Of a stretch of 64,000 nucleotides of DNA, positions 27,101 through 42,100 are shown in pieces; within the stretch, counting starts at the first letter, position 1, and each line of letters opens with the position of its first letter. A program made the position numbers and the translations under genes. The stretch is taken from the NCBI GenBank assembly GCA_950022655.1, contig OX465583.1, positions 33,073,360 through 33,137,359 on the forward strand, written 5' to 3'. The DNA is from Alentia gelatinosa (Eukaryota > Annelida > Polychaeta > Phyllodocida > Polynoidae). The notes under the pieces were generated by a model. It did no database searches. It saw nothing but the letters and a program-made list of their open reading frames with translations, and was not told the DNA's origin.

Positions 27101-30100
27101 CAGAGGGGAATATTTGTAGACTATATGAAATATTTTGTTATGGTTTGTTTAAGATATAAAGAGGAACCTCAGTTGTGGTCAGAAAAAGAAGAGGAACACA
27201 ATTCCATATTGAATTTACTGCAGAAAGAAACGTGCTTAAATGTGTCGGTGTTGGACAAGATGTGGGGAAGAGCGTATATGAGGGTGAAAACTACTATTTT
27301 AGTTTCAATTAATACTATCTTTTTTGACATCGGCATAGACATTTTTTCATATGTTGAATATGAACAATAAATGGATCGGAACTCTTGCTTCGTTCCTTGG
27401 CCGAGACCAGATTTTACTAAATATAAATTGGCACGATACTTTGCAGTCGTAACAAATCCCAAATCTTTCCAATGAAAGGAGCCATATGTTAATTATATGT
27501 ACCTTGGTACAATGTATGTTTGTCCTTCTTGTACTGGTCAATAGTGGTTCTGTTTTCAGCTAGGTGAGACCTCAGCGTTTCTATCTCCAGTTTCTGGGTT
27601 TTGACAGAGTCCTCTAAGGCGATAATCTTGTCTTCTTCCTGCTGCAGTGTGGTCTGTTGGGTGAATTAATACAAGTTCCAAGATGACAAAAATTGCTCAA
27701 GAAACTCATGTCTTTATGTCCTCTGATATAGTTAGGATGAAATACTATGTAATTAGACAAGAAAGACCTAACCTATATCGTCATTATATTTACATGTACA
27801 TGATATAGGAATTAAGAGAGATGCAAGCTGATATTTCTGGAAATGTGGCGAGGTTTATAGCATGAGCTACCACATTAGACCATATATCGTTTGCTTGGTC
27901 AATCTTCCCCCCCCCCCCCCCCCCCCAAAAAAAAATGTGTTTATCTCTTACATGATGGTAAATCTAATATACCATTAAAAGAGAGAGAGGAAACGGAGAT
28001 ATCCTGAGGAAACTAACATTTCTGAACTAAGCACAATAAATGTGAAATGTGAAATTGATGGCGGTCCATCACCTGAAGGTTGCGTAGGTTGCGGCGCTCC
28101 GTCTCCATGTTCTCAGTGGTCATCTCGTGTGTACAGCGCAGAGACTCGATCTGCCGCAGGGCGTCGGCCAGCTCCTGATTCACCAAGTCACGGCTCGACT
28201 TCTCCGACGAAAGCTACACAAACAATGATAATCGGGTTAGTGTCCTGAAGAACAAACCTTATCATATTTCTAGATAAAACAGGTAATACATTTGACAAAT
28301 AAATTAGCGTTTGGCTCTACCACGAACTTTAATATGTAAACTCGAACTTGTATGTAAGTCCGTGCTTCTACACTTCTTGGTGGACTTCTTTTAATGACAG
28401 TTTTACACGTATTTGATCTCTCACAGGAGAACAGTCATGTTTTTAAATGTAACATTCGTCTAAAACGTAATCAAAACTCTCTACTTTAATATAAAATACC
28501 TGTCTTATGTTTCTTACAATGAAATGAGACGTAATTGCATAGTAGTATTAAGGCACGTATGATAAGCTCTGGTCTAATTTATTTGCTTTCCCACCGCAGA
28601 ATTGTTACCTGCATATAGCGCAGGCAATAGCTATACCCTTTCTTGGTAGAGTATCTAACAATTTGATAAGATGCGAAGTAATGTTCAGAAAGATAATGAA
28701 CCACTCAATGTGCTTGGGGTGTTTAGGTTATAGAAGGAGTACATTTACTTATGACCTGCAGAACTTTTGTCTACATGCAGTGCAAGACAAAGTCAGGAAT
28801 TTAATATATCTTGCATGTAATATAATGATGAACTTCATTGAAACCTGGAAACAGAACCTTAAAATGGAACTCCAAACATGTACTATTCAAAATATGGAGC
28901 CAAAAGCCCCATCATGCGTTGGTTATTGGCACTTCACGAGGTTAAAATTTACATAAAGATAATTACAAAAATATTGTTTTAATTCGTCAACCACTTACCG
29001 GACAGTGTCCAAAATTCTAAGGGTTTTATCGCAATTTGTGTATCGGACGCCTCGTCCCCGACCGTTTTATCGCAATTTGATTACTATCATCGATTGTACT
29101 TTTGAATACGCCAATAAAAGTTAAACTCCTCTTAATATAGGAGTGAAAGGTGGACTAGTCAGCGCTCTGTGTATGGAACTCAGCCTGCGTGAATAGTCAG
29201 CCACACCCAGGAACACGAAGAAACTCCAGTAATGCATAGCCTGTAATGGAAACCCTATTGAACAACTCAGGGTTCTTTGAGGAAGCTGTGTCATAACTGA
29301 GGGAGGCTCTAAATGTGTAGCCACTCGAAATTCACATTTTTTAAAAATTAAAAAAAAAAAAATTAAAAAAAAGAGAGAGAAAGATAAGCACACCATAACC
29401 TGATTTTACACCAGAATTACCTTTCTCCAAGCCTTTTATTGGAAATTTCAAGAAATACATTATGATCAGTTTAAATGTATTTGTCTCCTCTTTTTTAACA
29501 GACCATCAAAGCAGCATGGACATGTTATCAAGTTTCAACAACAATATTTTCAACATGCGTCACAAATAATCATTCCCCCCTAAGACTGGTAGGCAGAACT
29601 AAGAAGGTCTCACTGTTTACAAATCAATTTAGTCAGAGGAAAGAAGAAAACTCTCTGAAAACCATGTATAAATGACACTCAAATGAAATTGGCCATTGAC
29701 CTGATTAATAGACCGAACTTCACTAGATACACACGAGTCATAAACTGGAAATACGCACCGTTTCACTATAGCGTAATAATACCGTATGGAATAGAGTTCT
29801 ATACTGCAAAATACGGAACCCTGATCCGTACCCATACTCTGACGGGAACAGGTCGACCCCCACAGGGATGGAAAAGGTTTTACATCATTGTATATATGTT
29901 GCAAACTCAAAATGAGCGAAATTTGTATTGAAGACCAATGTGGAAACATTGAAAGCAAATATCTTTAAGAAAAAACTCACATGTATATTAAAAATGATAA
30001 AGTTGATTTCCATGGAAACTGGAAAGCTGCCACTTCTATGATATTCGAGACTAACGTTTAAGGTAGGGCTACACCCGTAAAGATGGAGATATACAGAGAT

Positions 30101-33100
30101 ACTAACAGTGGTCTTTTCCTGGGTGAGCTGCTGCTCGAGGGTGGAGATCCTGCTGGTGAGCGTGCGGGCCTCGTCGTTGGTGCGCTCCACCTGGGCCTGC
30201 AGGTGCGCGCGCTCTGTGGTCAGCGCGTGGTTGTTGCGGTTCACGTGCTTCAGTTCCGTCTCCACCGCCACCAGCGCCGTCTCCTTCTGGTGCAGGTCGC
30301 GCTCCGCCTCCCGACACCGTGATTCCGTTTTCTCCAGCTGAAAATGATCCAAAGATGTAAAAGAAAAAAAAAAAAAAAAAAAGATGTCAGTTGGGGTCAG
30401 AAAAAAAAGCGGATTTATTTTCCATCTGGAATTTGCTGATAATTAAAGATGAGGAAAACATGTAGATAATATGTCAGTGTCAGCCATGCATGGGGTTGAG
30501 GGTCTGTGGGGATTGGCAGACAACTGTTTTACTTAGGGTAAAAAATAGATTTAAAAATAATTCCATTGAGAAGGAGATCATTTTATCTAAACATAAGAAA
30601 AATATAATTCAATCTCGACATGATTTTACAAAAAGGCATTTTTGTGTGCTAAATAAAGCCTATATGAGGAGATGGGATGGATTCCCAGCTTTAGTTATAA
30701 GACGCTTTCTGCACTCGCTCACCCTGCTGTTGAGGTCGTGGATCTTGGTGACGTGTCGGTCCATCTCGCTGCCACCCTGCCCCACATCCTTCTCTAGCTG
30801 CAACTTTTCCATTTGGAGACGAGACTTTTCCGCCGCCAGCGACTGCGACGACTCGACAGCCGTGGCGTTCTCCCGCATCTGATAAAGGGTAACGTATTGT
30901 TAGGGTTAAAAAAATATATAAGTACCACCGCATGGGTTTTGGAATTAACAAAAAATACCAGGAAAAGGTGCTGAGAGGTTAGGGTCGAATAGGCCTTGGA
31001 GTCAGGGTCAGAGCTCCGGCGGGGGCCCAGAGGGCGATGCTGCCAAAAGTTTCTTGCATTTTCAGTTTTTCTAAGTGAATTTTTAGAAATTAAAATTGCC
31101 TATTTTATCTAGACAACTAACTGAATTTACGCTATATATCAAAACGATGATTTTTAACACCCCGCCCCTCCCCTTTTTCCTCGGGTTACATTAATGTCCA
31201 GAATGACCACTGGGACATCCAAAGGCCGGAATTACGAGATGAGATGTCAGGATAATGGCATGCTGCACTGTCTCTTCTACTGTGCAGATGGTTCTATGCG
31301 AGCTGTACATACCTTCAGTGTGAGGTCGTTGGTGAGGCGTTCAATGTAGTCGCGGTTGTTGTATTGTTCTTCATTAATCAGTTCTATCTTTCTTGTTAAT
31401 GCCTGTAATTCACCTTTCTGCCGCCTTTATTAACAAAGAAAAAAACAATGCATTCTCATTAACTCATTGCTGTCTACATTATATGTCATTAAAGGTAAAT
31501 TAGAGGACTTATCCGCACAAAGAAAACTGAATGAAATAGATTTAAAAAAGATTAATCAATATGATCATTCGGCATTCTGTGCAGGATTAATGGAATAATT
31601 ACAGCACACGTGACATAAAACTTAATATACATGTATTCTGTATTGCATCCAAGTCAATATCTTCTAATAGCATTAACTTCTTTATAATTTTCAGTGGTAG
31701 CATAGTGCAGGAATGATAATCTCTCTTAATGTCGGTCTTAAGCACGGGATGGGAGAAACATGAATGAAGATGAAATTGTGTACCACCTGGACCAAATGTT
31801 CTCCTTAATCAAATTGATCATATCCGACTAGTCAATTATAGAGAGTGCATTTAATCATCAGTGTAACTGAGTAACGTACTCTATGGTGTCTCGGTAAAGT
31901 TGATTCTCCGCAGATCGGGACGTCAGTAAACGGTTAACTGTGCCCAGCTCAATGGCCATCTGTAAGAGGATGAGCAGATAATTCATTTTTTATTGTTTTA
32001 ACCATTTTTAAGAGGGTGTCCTGGGGACTTACTACATAAGTCTCCTGACATCCTCCGGAAAGTAGTCCGTCTTTAGACTGGGCTCATACCACCTCCGGAC
32101 GGCTCCCTGTGAACCTCCGGGTCGGCACCCTCCACAATCCTAGTGGACTAGTGTGACAGTGCTCTGCACCTGGTGCCCATTACGGGGCTGTTGGTTGCGT
32201 GTAATACTAAGAATGAAATTGACGAGTGTTTGGTATGTGTCCTCGTTCGCCATCGAGTTTGGAGTGTTCAGTAATATGAACGAGGCGATAGCCGAGTGAA
32301 CATTCTGAAGCACTCCAAACGAGATGGTGAACAGGGGCTCAGACCAAGTACGAATATGTTTCTGATTTTATCTTAGCCTGGAAATATTCATCTCTTTATC
32401 ACCCGTTGAGAACGAGATACCGTTCTCGCAAGCCTGTTGAGAACGAGTTCGTAATGCTAAGCCTATGGACGTTTATACCAGGCTACGATAAATATTGATA
32501 CTTGATGTTACTGTACGTGCATACGACCATTGAGTCGTCTGAGTTGTTGGTAGACAAACTACAAAAGGGGTTCTCCCGTGAATAAACACACTTTATTGTA
32601 CTTAGTGTCCTCGTTGTTTTGTACTATAATATGATATATACAGGTGCGTATAAAAACAATTATCATTTCAGTTTCGAAAGCCTAACGAAAGTAAATAACA
32701 AATCTGACATAAAACCCTACCTTTTTAGCATCCCCATTGAATGTTGGAAACATTTTCTCGTAGTCCACTTTAGTGTGAAGCCTTTCGCTCTCAAACTGCA
32801 AGATATCCTTCTGGACTCCGCCGGAGATTCTGCTGAGGTCTGTGAGCAATACTTCCTTCTGTGAGCGAAGTGTGTCCCGGTCGTCGCGGCACAGCTACAC
32901 CACACATATATCAAAATATTTATCTCAGAATGATTGAAATAACGCTGTAAGGTCTTGTAAAAAGCCGGGAATTTTCTGCATCCTGCTTATCTCCCATCTC
33001 TAATATCATGAAAACTTGATACACCACAAAAATTGAATAAAACAACCCGGACAAAAACAAACAATCTAATCCTATTTTCAAGTATATAAGTAAAGCTTAA

Positions 33101-36100
33101 ATGGGTAATACATGTAAAATGACATTTTAAACTAGTACAGTAGTTAGAAACTAATAGAAGTTGTAATTTCTAAGAGTTGTCTTTAGTTGGGCTTGGTATG
33201 AAAATAAACTGCACGCCTATAGTCTTTAAGCTCTTATTAGGGAATACACTGTTGGGATAACAGACATGAAATTTGGATATGAGAAAAAAAATATCGGGAG
33301 AAGAGGGTGCTGGGGGTTTGGGAGCCCCATTTTTAGCCAATAACTTCTGGCCTCAGCTCAGACCCAAAATTGCCTTTTAAAAAAATATCATATAAACGTA
33401 CTTTCTCCTTGGATTTACATTGGTGGCCATTGGAACAAAAATAATCGGAATTCCGGAAAGACCTCGGGCAGTTAAAGCTTGACCGTGACTATAAGGATAT
33501 ACATAATATTTTCATGATCTTGATCTGCGCGGTCATATTCTCCTTGTAGTTGACACTATGCAATACTACTCGCTCTCGCAAGGAGTATTAAGAGAAAACA
33601 TAGTTACTCAGCCCGAAGGGATGGCCGTTCGAGGTCTTTTGATGCCATAAATACGCCTTCGGCGTCGGGACGTATTTATGGCATCAAAAGACAGAGAATG
33701 GCATCCCTTCGGGCTCAGTAACTATGTTTTCTTATTATTAGATACCTAAATATCAAGAAAAATGGCATTTTTATTCTTATTTTATGTACCTGTTGACCTG
33801 ATACATTCGCTATGGCCACAGTGTGCCCGAATATTCACTACGGGCGCAGTGCGCCCGAACATTATTTATACTGCCACCCTAGCAGCGGGTTGTATTTCAT
33901 AGAAGTTCGGTCATAGGCATGTAATAATACCACGCGGAGAATATAAATGGAAAGAAAAAATATCCACCGATCATTTCACGTACTAATTTGCATACAGGGG
34001 ACTTTTTTTCCGTATCTTACTGAGTAGGATACGGCTTTCAATATCCATATCCTGTACCACTACTCACATGAAGCTGCTGCTCTGTCTCCAGCTTGGTGCT
34101 GGTGATCAGGCACAGCTGGGCACGCTCCTTGACCAGCTCCTGGCGGATGTGTCGTACCTGACTGAGCAGCTCAGAGTTCTCCTGTATGATGACGTTCATC
34201 GCCATGTTCGCCCTCTGAGCACAACACAAAAATATACACGTTGTTATAGTCCCGGAGCAAACTGTCATAAAGTTTCACAGTGCGAATAAATAGTTCAAAG
34301 ATGCAAGTCATGCTTAGAAAAGAAAATTTAAAGGAAAGAAAGACTTGACTGTGTCTGGACTGGAAATAAAGCATGCCCAGAATCGTAGGATGTGTGTAAG
34401 TAGATAAGGAGGTGCACTGTGAATAATGACATTGAAAAGCAAATATGTAAACTAGAAATATAACCCTTAAATTAGAGTATTTCTAGCAAAACCAATAGTG
34501 AAAATTAATTCTCATTTTGATCATTGAATTTCAGATACTAGACAGACTTTCTTCAATCAATAAATACTAAAGGTAAAATAACAAAATTAGATGTTAAATG
34601 TAGGAATGTCTCACATCAAGGTCACGCCGTGCATTTTCTCTCTCGTACTCCAAGAGGCGCTGTTGGGCATCGAGCTGGTTTCCGGACGACCCTGCTAATA
34701 GATTAGCTGGACTGCCGCTCTCCAAGCGTTGGAGTTTGGTCTTCAGCTGATCGTGTTCAACCTGGAGTTGGCGTATCTGTAAGGTCATCACACACACGGT
34801 CAAATGCATATGTCGCTGGGCATGTCTCTGTATAGAGGTACATAGAGATCTTTTAGCATATGTATACATGGACATGTATTCAGACATCTACCTGAAACGC
34901 CATTATTACTATTGGAGTGCAAGGGGTGAACCTGGGCCTAGGAGAAAAACGTTGGAAACCCAGAGGATATATAGCACGAACTTTTGCACGAAAAAAATGC
35001 TCGAAAGAAAGAAAACAGACACTTCTATGATGGTTATGTTCATATCCATCAATTTCCCTCAATTTCAAAGCCCAATCCACAATAGCCCTCTCAGGACAAT
35101 ATATATGGGAAAAAAATTGTTCCTTCACCAAATGATGCGAGAGAATCTTTGCCAATTGGGACACTACTGACAGGGTTAATAATAGTTACCTCATCATCTT
35201 GAAGGAGCTTTTGATGTAGAAGTACAATCACAGTAAAAATTGAATGAATGAACACTATACACAGGTATTTGAAAACGTATTAAATGCAAAGTTGGGATGA
35301 CTACATGAAACGATTCAATATCTGGTACAGTAAAATATTCCAACATTAAAGAAGTATCACTAGGTATCAATTGGAAATAGCCGGAACACATATCAGCTTA
35401 GAATTCTGACATTGGCGACACTTCCTCTATGGCCTGGTGCTCCAAAGTGTCATATTAAAAAAAGGAAAGGAATTTTGTTGTTTATTACTGTACTCTCACA
35501 CATGTTTCCATGAAATTCTAATATACTCATTGAAACCATAGGCTAATCCGCACACGCCGAGTGAATATTGGGATGGCCCACCTGGGTGGTCTTTTCTGCT
35601 AGCTCTCTGTTGGCAGTGGACAGGTTCTCTCGCAGAGCCTTGGCCTGCGTCGTGTGGTCGCTCTCTGTGTTCGCCATTCTTTCCAGTAAGCGCGTCTTCT
35701 GACGCAGTTGAGCCTGCAGTTGGTCCAGCTGGAATATTAACAAGAAATGTGTGATATGCGGTGTGCATCTTACCGACGTCGGATGGGCGCCGCCAACTTC
35801 CAACAATGCTGTTTAACTGTATATGAGACACAGTCGCCGAGGTCATCGCCTACGTCCTTTGGTAAACGCAGGCCGTCTTTTCAACGCCTCAATGGAATGC
35901 GCGCCTTAGCAATCAATACACTCGCCAAAACGCCAAAACTTTGAGTAACCATATAGCACGGCATCTCAATGTATTAGTTAGTCGGCAGCTAGCTGTCATT
36001 GCAATAACACCTGCAATAAAGCTTATAACGATAACCTGGCCTTGGACCCTTACATTCAGATTACTATCCCTTAACACCTGACAGCAACAACAGGTACATT

Positions 36101-39100
36101 TAATGTTATGTCAAGGTGACTCTCATTGACAACTGTTTATTGAAGTGACACCACAATAAAAAGAGATGATTTTCAATAACATACTAAAGTTAGTATACTA
36201 GCAGTATATGTGTGGTTATCATCACCGGCGGACTTATTATCTATTTTCTAACTCATATCTTTCTTTATTCTAAAACAAATTTTAACCATCATACATACTA
36301 GTCCCTTTATACACTTAGGGTCCTCTAGGACATCATACCAGAAAGAACAAATCATTCATACTATGTTATGCCCATTACTGTACCCTATTAATAATACATA
36401 ACTGAACTCTTATCCGAATAGCTACTTTCATAACCCCAATATGAAAAAAAAAGTTAATGTATCAAGTTCTGTAAAATATATGAAAATAAATCTGGAGATG
36501 TCCTGGCTACTGAAAAAGAACCAGTCTTACAGTAGAATGAACTCGCTGAAGCTGGTATTGTTTCTGTATTTCCCACTCTACGGCGCACTCGTTGGAACGT
36601 ACCGAGTCTACCATACTTTCAGAATAGAAAACATCATCATCTCTGCTTGCTTCATCACTCACACCGCTGTAAATATCCTCTGCGAAGGATAAGGTGGCGG
36701 AGATGAGACTTCCCTCTTCTGATGGCTGCAATGCGTCTAGATCATAGTGCATGGTGTGGGATTCATCCCCGTCTCCGTACCCTACAGCATCAGGCTGTGG
36801 GTGTAACTCAGGGGTTCCCTGTTCATAGTACACAACCCCCGGGGTGGAGGAGTACCCTGCTTCATAGTAGACCCCCGGATCCAGCACCTCCACGCTGTGG
36901 TCGAGCAGCACCCCGCTGTCGTCGCCGAACACGGCCAGCTCCATGTCCTCCTCCTCCAGCAACACGCCCAGCTCGGCCCAGGAGCGGATCACGGCCTGCC
37001 GCGTCCACCCTGGAGGAACCGGGCGGTGGGGTGCAGGAGGGTCGTCAGCGGGGATGTCTGAGAGATCCTCCTCATCCGTGTCTGGCTCCCTGTCCACGGG
37101 GGAGGGCCCAGTGAGGTGCCTCCAGTCACAGCTCGCTCCTCCTGGGTCTGCCTCGTACGCCATGTTTATAGCGAGTATCTCAGATGGGCAAGGCCAGCTT
37201 GAGTGTAAGGCTACTTGTTTGAGTAAAGGGGAGTCCGGGATGTAGAACACTGATAAAACGTCGAAATCCTTTAAGGTGTAGTTATATGTAGCTGTGGGCT
37301 ATTGTATTACGTCCATGGTCGACCAGGGAAAGGTTGTTTTACACCATAGTAACAGCTATGGTTATATCGCGACGTGGTTGAATATATGAGATGAGGATGT
37401 CAGACAAGCGGGAAACACAGCGGCTCGGTTACCCTGTGACGACGATTCCTACTATTCGCAAGCCAGCATGCAACTGATTGGGCTATCCCACAGCTCTAAG
37501 ACAAGCAGAGGAGATCTCATTCCTGACTAGTATCAAACTCGACCGTGACATATCGATATCACCACTGGACAGTTTCCTACGTTCTACACGCCCGAGTGCC
37601 GGCCCATGATTTCAGCAGCCTACCACATACATCCATATCTGTAAATCCCGTAAATCCTCTACACTACCAGAGCATATAGATACATGTCTAAACTAACAGT
37701 CAAAAAGTTTAAACTGAAATTAATAAATTCATTCTTGATTTCCTCAAATCAAAAAAAAAAATCACAAAGCTACAGACATTCTTCTGTGAACTGGTTTTGA
37801 GATAAATCATTTATCTTTGAACACGCAGTAACATGTACTGTGAAATGCATTGTGACCAAAATGATGAGGATTTCCAGCTAGACGAGTGTCAGCTGTGACC
37901 ATGAATGCCTAGCAACTTGTTAACAACAGTCACCCTGTCAGCTGTTATTGATTGAACATGCAGTGCGACAGGTGTAGAGTTGTAAGAGGTCTTGTCCTGG
38001 TCGTATATTTTATCTCGGCCCTGGTATACTTTCTCCATAGACTTAACATTAGGAACTCGTATCTAACGCCCATTAGATATTTAGGAAAAATATCCAATGG
38101 GGGATTATGTCACAAATGATAGCCTATCCGTCAATGTTCAGGGTGAGATAAATTCAGAAACCTATTCAAGTTTAGTGTCAGAGCTCGTATCCCATCGAGG
38201 TTGAATCCTCTATAATATTTAACCCTTTTTTCGCACGCTGATACGTATGGTTACCGTTTTTACCACCAGAGGGTGACATTTTTCAAGATTTGCACATTTT
38301 TTCCATTATTGTACTAGCTAGTGAAAAATCAAAGGCCACAGTTGTGGAGACTTACTTAACCTCCGATGTAAAAGTTTTCAGACTGTTTCATTCAAAGACC
38401 CTACATTTAAAATAAAACATTTTCAAGATTTTCTTTACATGAAGTCCAAGTGAAATCTAGGAAATTAATGCTAGACTTTGTAAAATCAGAAGGCGAGTGC
38501 TAAAATATCTAAAAATGCTAGTGCGGATTAAAATACACCATACAATTGTTTAAACATACTTATCTCCACTCTAATGTGATCAAGATATGAGTACAAAATA
38601 CAATATAAAAAACACACAAAACCCCCGGAAAACTGGCACCTCTGATATAACATTAAATGGTTTTTGATGTTTTATTATTTAGTATTGAGAATAAATCCTA
38701 GTTAGGTGGGGGTGAATAACTCCACCCCGGGCCATACCTGGAGATCGGACTGCTCAGCATGCTGCTGTATTGCAGCAAGTTGCCGCTTGGCGCGCTGCAG
38801 CTCGTCCTCACACGCGTTATACTGGATGGACAACTTGAGCACCTGACTGTCCTTCTCATGCAGTTCTGTCTCCAGCGCCAACTTCTGAATACGGAAATAC
38901 AGATTTTAGTTTTATCAGATTTGTCAATTCTCACAATATTATGCAGACTATCCTAGTGTCTGTTCCCAGTCCAACTTAAGCTTTATGAGTTATTTTCAGA
39001 GGATCAAATTTGTGTGGCAGCAAATTTGTTTTTGCTACATCGTGTTATGCACAGAAAGAATTGTCTGAACAGAGATTTGTTGAAACTAACTAAAAACAGA

Positions 39101-42100
39101 AACAAAAACAAAAGAAACAAAAAAGATATTGGAATCATCTGATATGCTATACATGTATTGATATTCATCAATTGCGTTAAAGCATATGCATTTATTATCA
39201 AATAAAACGTAAATAAAACCAAATGGTATATGACGCCACAATAAAAAAAAAGCTAGGAGAAAACTGAGGACAACTAATAAAAACGATGATAAAATTACAT
39301 ACATCTGACTCGGTCAAACGTATTGTGGTGTCATCAGTGACCCTTGGCTTGGGCTTAGTTTTAGTAAGGTCTTCGACCTGGTCCTGAAGATGTGACTTCT
39401 CCAGGTTTGCAGAATTGAGCTTTTCTTGTAGCAGCGATATCTCCATCTTCAGCTGCCGCACCTGCGCAACGTCAGTACATCTTATGCATGCATTCAGTGT
39501 TACAATGATAGCTAATAAACATCTTATTAAAAAACAAAAGCGGTATTGGTGTTTGTATGGCATTGTGTTTGTATTTTCCATACTAGCATTATATATAATA
39601 ATAATATCAACGAAATCACACACTTGAATCAGAAAGGGAACTTCTACCATATGGGAATCAGTTTACTTCTTTCAAATCAAAATATAATAAAAAATAATCA
39701 TAAACACAGTTTGGTTTTATTTCTAAGGAGATGTCATCAAGGAGGATTTACTTGTTCCCAATTTATTGGGGGGGGGGGGGTATTAGATATTAAATATCAT
39801 TAGGGGAATATATAAAGGAAATGACTCATTTCCTAAAGTCTAAGAGTGACTGCAGCACACCAGGCATACCTCAGTGGTGAGCTTGTCGATCTGCTGCTGT
39901 TTAACGTGCAGCAGGTCTCCGCCGTCGAGGTGACTGGAGTGGACCCGGTCTAACTCTGACAGCGCCTCGTCCAGTGCAGCGTCCTTCGCCGTCAGCTGCG
40001 CGCGCACCGAACCCAGCTCTGACTCCAGCAGACGCTCGCTGCGCCACCTGTGGGCGCTATCACTCTCCGCCGTGCGCAGACGCGACCGCAGCGACTCCAG
40101 TTGTGCTTTAATTTGAAAAATTTGATTTTCTTTGAACCAAAAACATAAGTAAGTTACACAAGAAATAGGGAGGGGGTGGTGAACTATTTTGGTGGGAGCC
40201 TGTTTAGTTTGGACAATATTGTCTTACCACTGCTAATCCTGCAACTAGTGTATCTGAGTACTGGTTTGATCTAGTTGGTTTTTTTCCCGTTTTTCCTTAA
40301 TGACAAAATAATGTCTTTTTAACTAAAAAAACATGTGTTTAATACATCTAGTTACAATTGAATCTATTCACGCAAGCACCCACACGCATTTTGACCACAT
40401 GAAACTTTTTTCATTATACTCTCTCCTTACTACATAATACTTGTTATATTACCCTTATCCTACCTTGAGGACACTCACCTTCGGCAGTGTTGGAATGTGG
40501 GTCACGACCGTCTGACGTTGTGTGGCAGGCAGACTGCATCAGACCGCGACGCAGACTTTCATTCTCTGCGCTGATGGCGGCGTTGGCATCCTCCACGTTT
40601 TCTGCACGTGCCATGGCCTCATGGTGAGACTGAGACAACTCCTTTATTTTACTGCAATTGACATTTCCCAATGTTTTATTTTGTGCGTTGTTCATAAAAA
40701 AAACCAGCTTGTTATAAAGAAAATGTACACAATAATTCCAAGCATTAAAGTAATTTTCTTTTGGTTTAAAAAGGTAATGGTAGCGTAAATTTAATGAATG
40801 GTTTCCACATGAAAGTCTGGGCCGAGGCGAACAAGTCCATTGCCCTTTTTTTCAGATAAAATGCAATCAGTGTAACCCTAGCACAATATCAATCTAGGAA
40901 ATAAATGAACATCTCTGTCTATATGTATATACATCATAATTTCTATCTATTCATTCTAGAATATGATTTCTATGCTCAAGTACCCGCGCAGAATGTTCTG
41001 AAGCTCGTCTTTCTCCTTAGTCACGTCCTCCAGGGTGTCCTTGTAGCGGGTGATGCGGTCCTCCAGGAGTCCCCTCTCATCGCGGATCATCTGTCACAGA
41101 CACACACCACTCCATCAATAATCTGCTTGGATGGATTACCATTGTCACGGACACAATCACCACACAATCGGTGCTCCGCTTGGATCAATATCATATCCAC
41201 CAATAAGAAAAGTTTTAATGCGACATTAAAATGTTTAAATGTTATTCAATGAGCATCGTTATCATTAACGTACTAGAAATTTGTTGACTTTGAATTTCCC
41301 CCCCCCCCCCCCCCCCCCCAGCATCTTCCTGGAGCAGACCTTTCAGCCTCGTATAGTAAACAACGAAAAATAATATCTTGTGATGTAGAACGAAATCAAC
41401 GTTTTTTTTGTTTCGAAATTCAAAGCAAGTTATACACAAGGGAAAGGGATGTGGACAAAAATAAAAACGATATATAAATCAGCAACTAGAAAGTCAGTTA
41501 GGACATATCGAATTATCATAAACAGCAAATCACACAACAGGTTTACCGTAGAATGGGTAACTAACACAAAGAGAAATAACCGTACACCAAACACAAGGAA
41601 GACCAAGAGGAAGAAATAGTGATGTTATCAATGAGCATACGTTATTTGTTAAAGTCTGGAGCAGGCTGGGAGTGCACAGTGCTGAAAGTGAGAAATGCAG
41701 TGACAATGGCATAAACACATGGTGAAGTATCTTGTTAATACAACTACTACTGCAACATTTTCACTCCACTATAGCGAGAGGGACTAGAACAGGACAATGT
41801 TCACATAAAATTATTATCATAGGTGTAAATATAAAGCGAAAGCAGTGATACCAATTAAATGTGTCTTTTGTCAAGAGATAATTCAGAAGTGAAGGTAAAG
41901 GTGATGAGAGACTTCATTGTAATTCATATTAGGGCGGAAGTTCATGTATTCGACATAAGTTGGGTACCCCATCTTTGGAGTAGGGGGTATAGACATTCGA
42001 CTTAAAATGCTAACCCTGCCGCTGGGGTTGGAGAGGTGGAGTGAAATTGTGCAGTTATAACTTAGTTTACAAGCAGAGCGTGTTAGCATGTAATCAATAA

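Noticed and set aside
36722..37245. Plus-strand open frames of 130 and 100 codons opposite the alternative exon
   Set aside because: They are shadows of the GC-rich minus-strand exon, with odd Pro/Arg composition and no splice or start support.
41268..41352. Possible extra exon giving RLKGLLQEDAG before a poly-C run
   Set aside because: The peptide looks coiled-coil-like, but the frame runs into the homopolymer and no good donor is present; exons 13 and 14 already join in phase.
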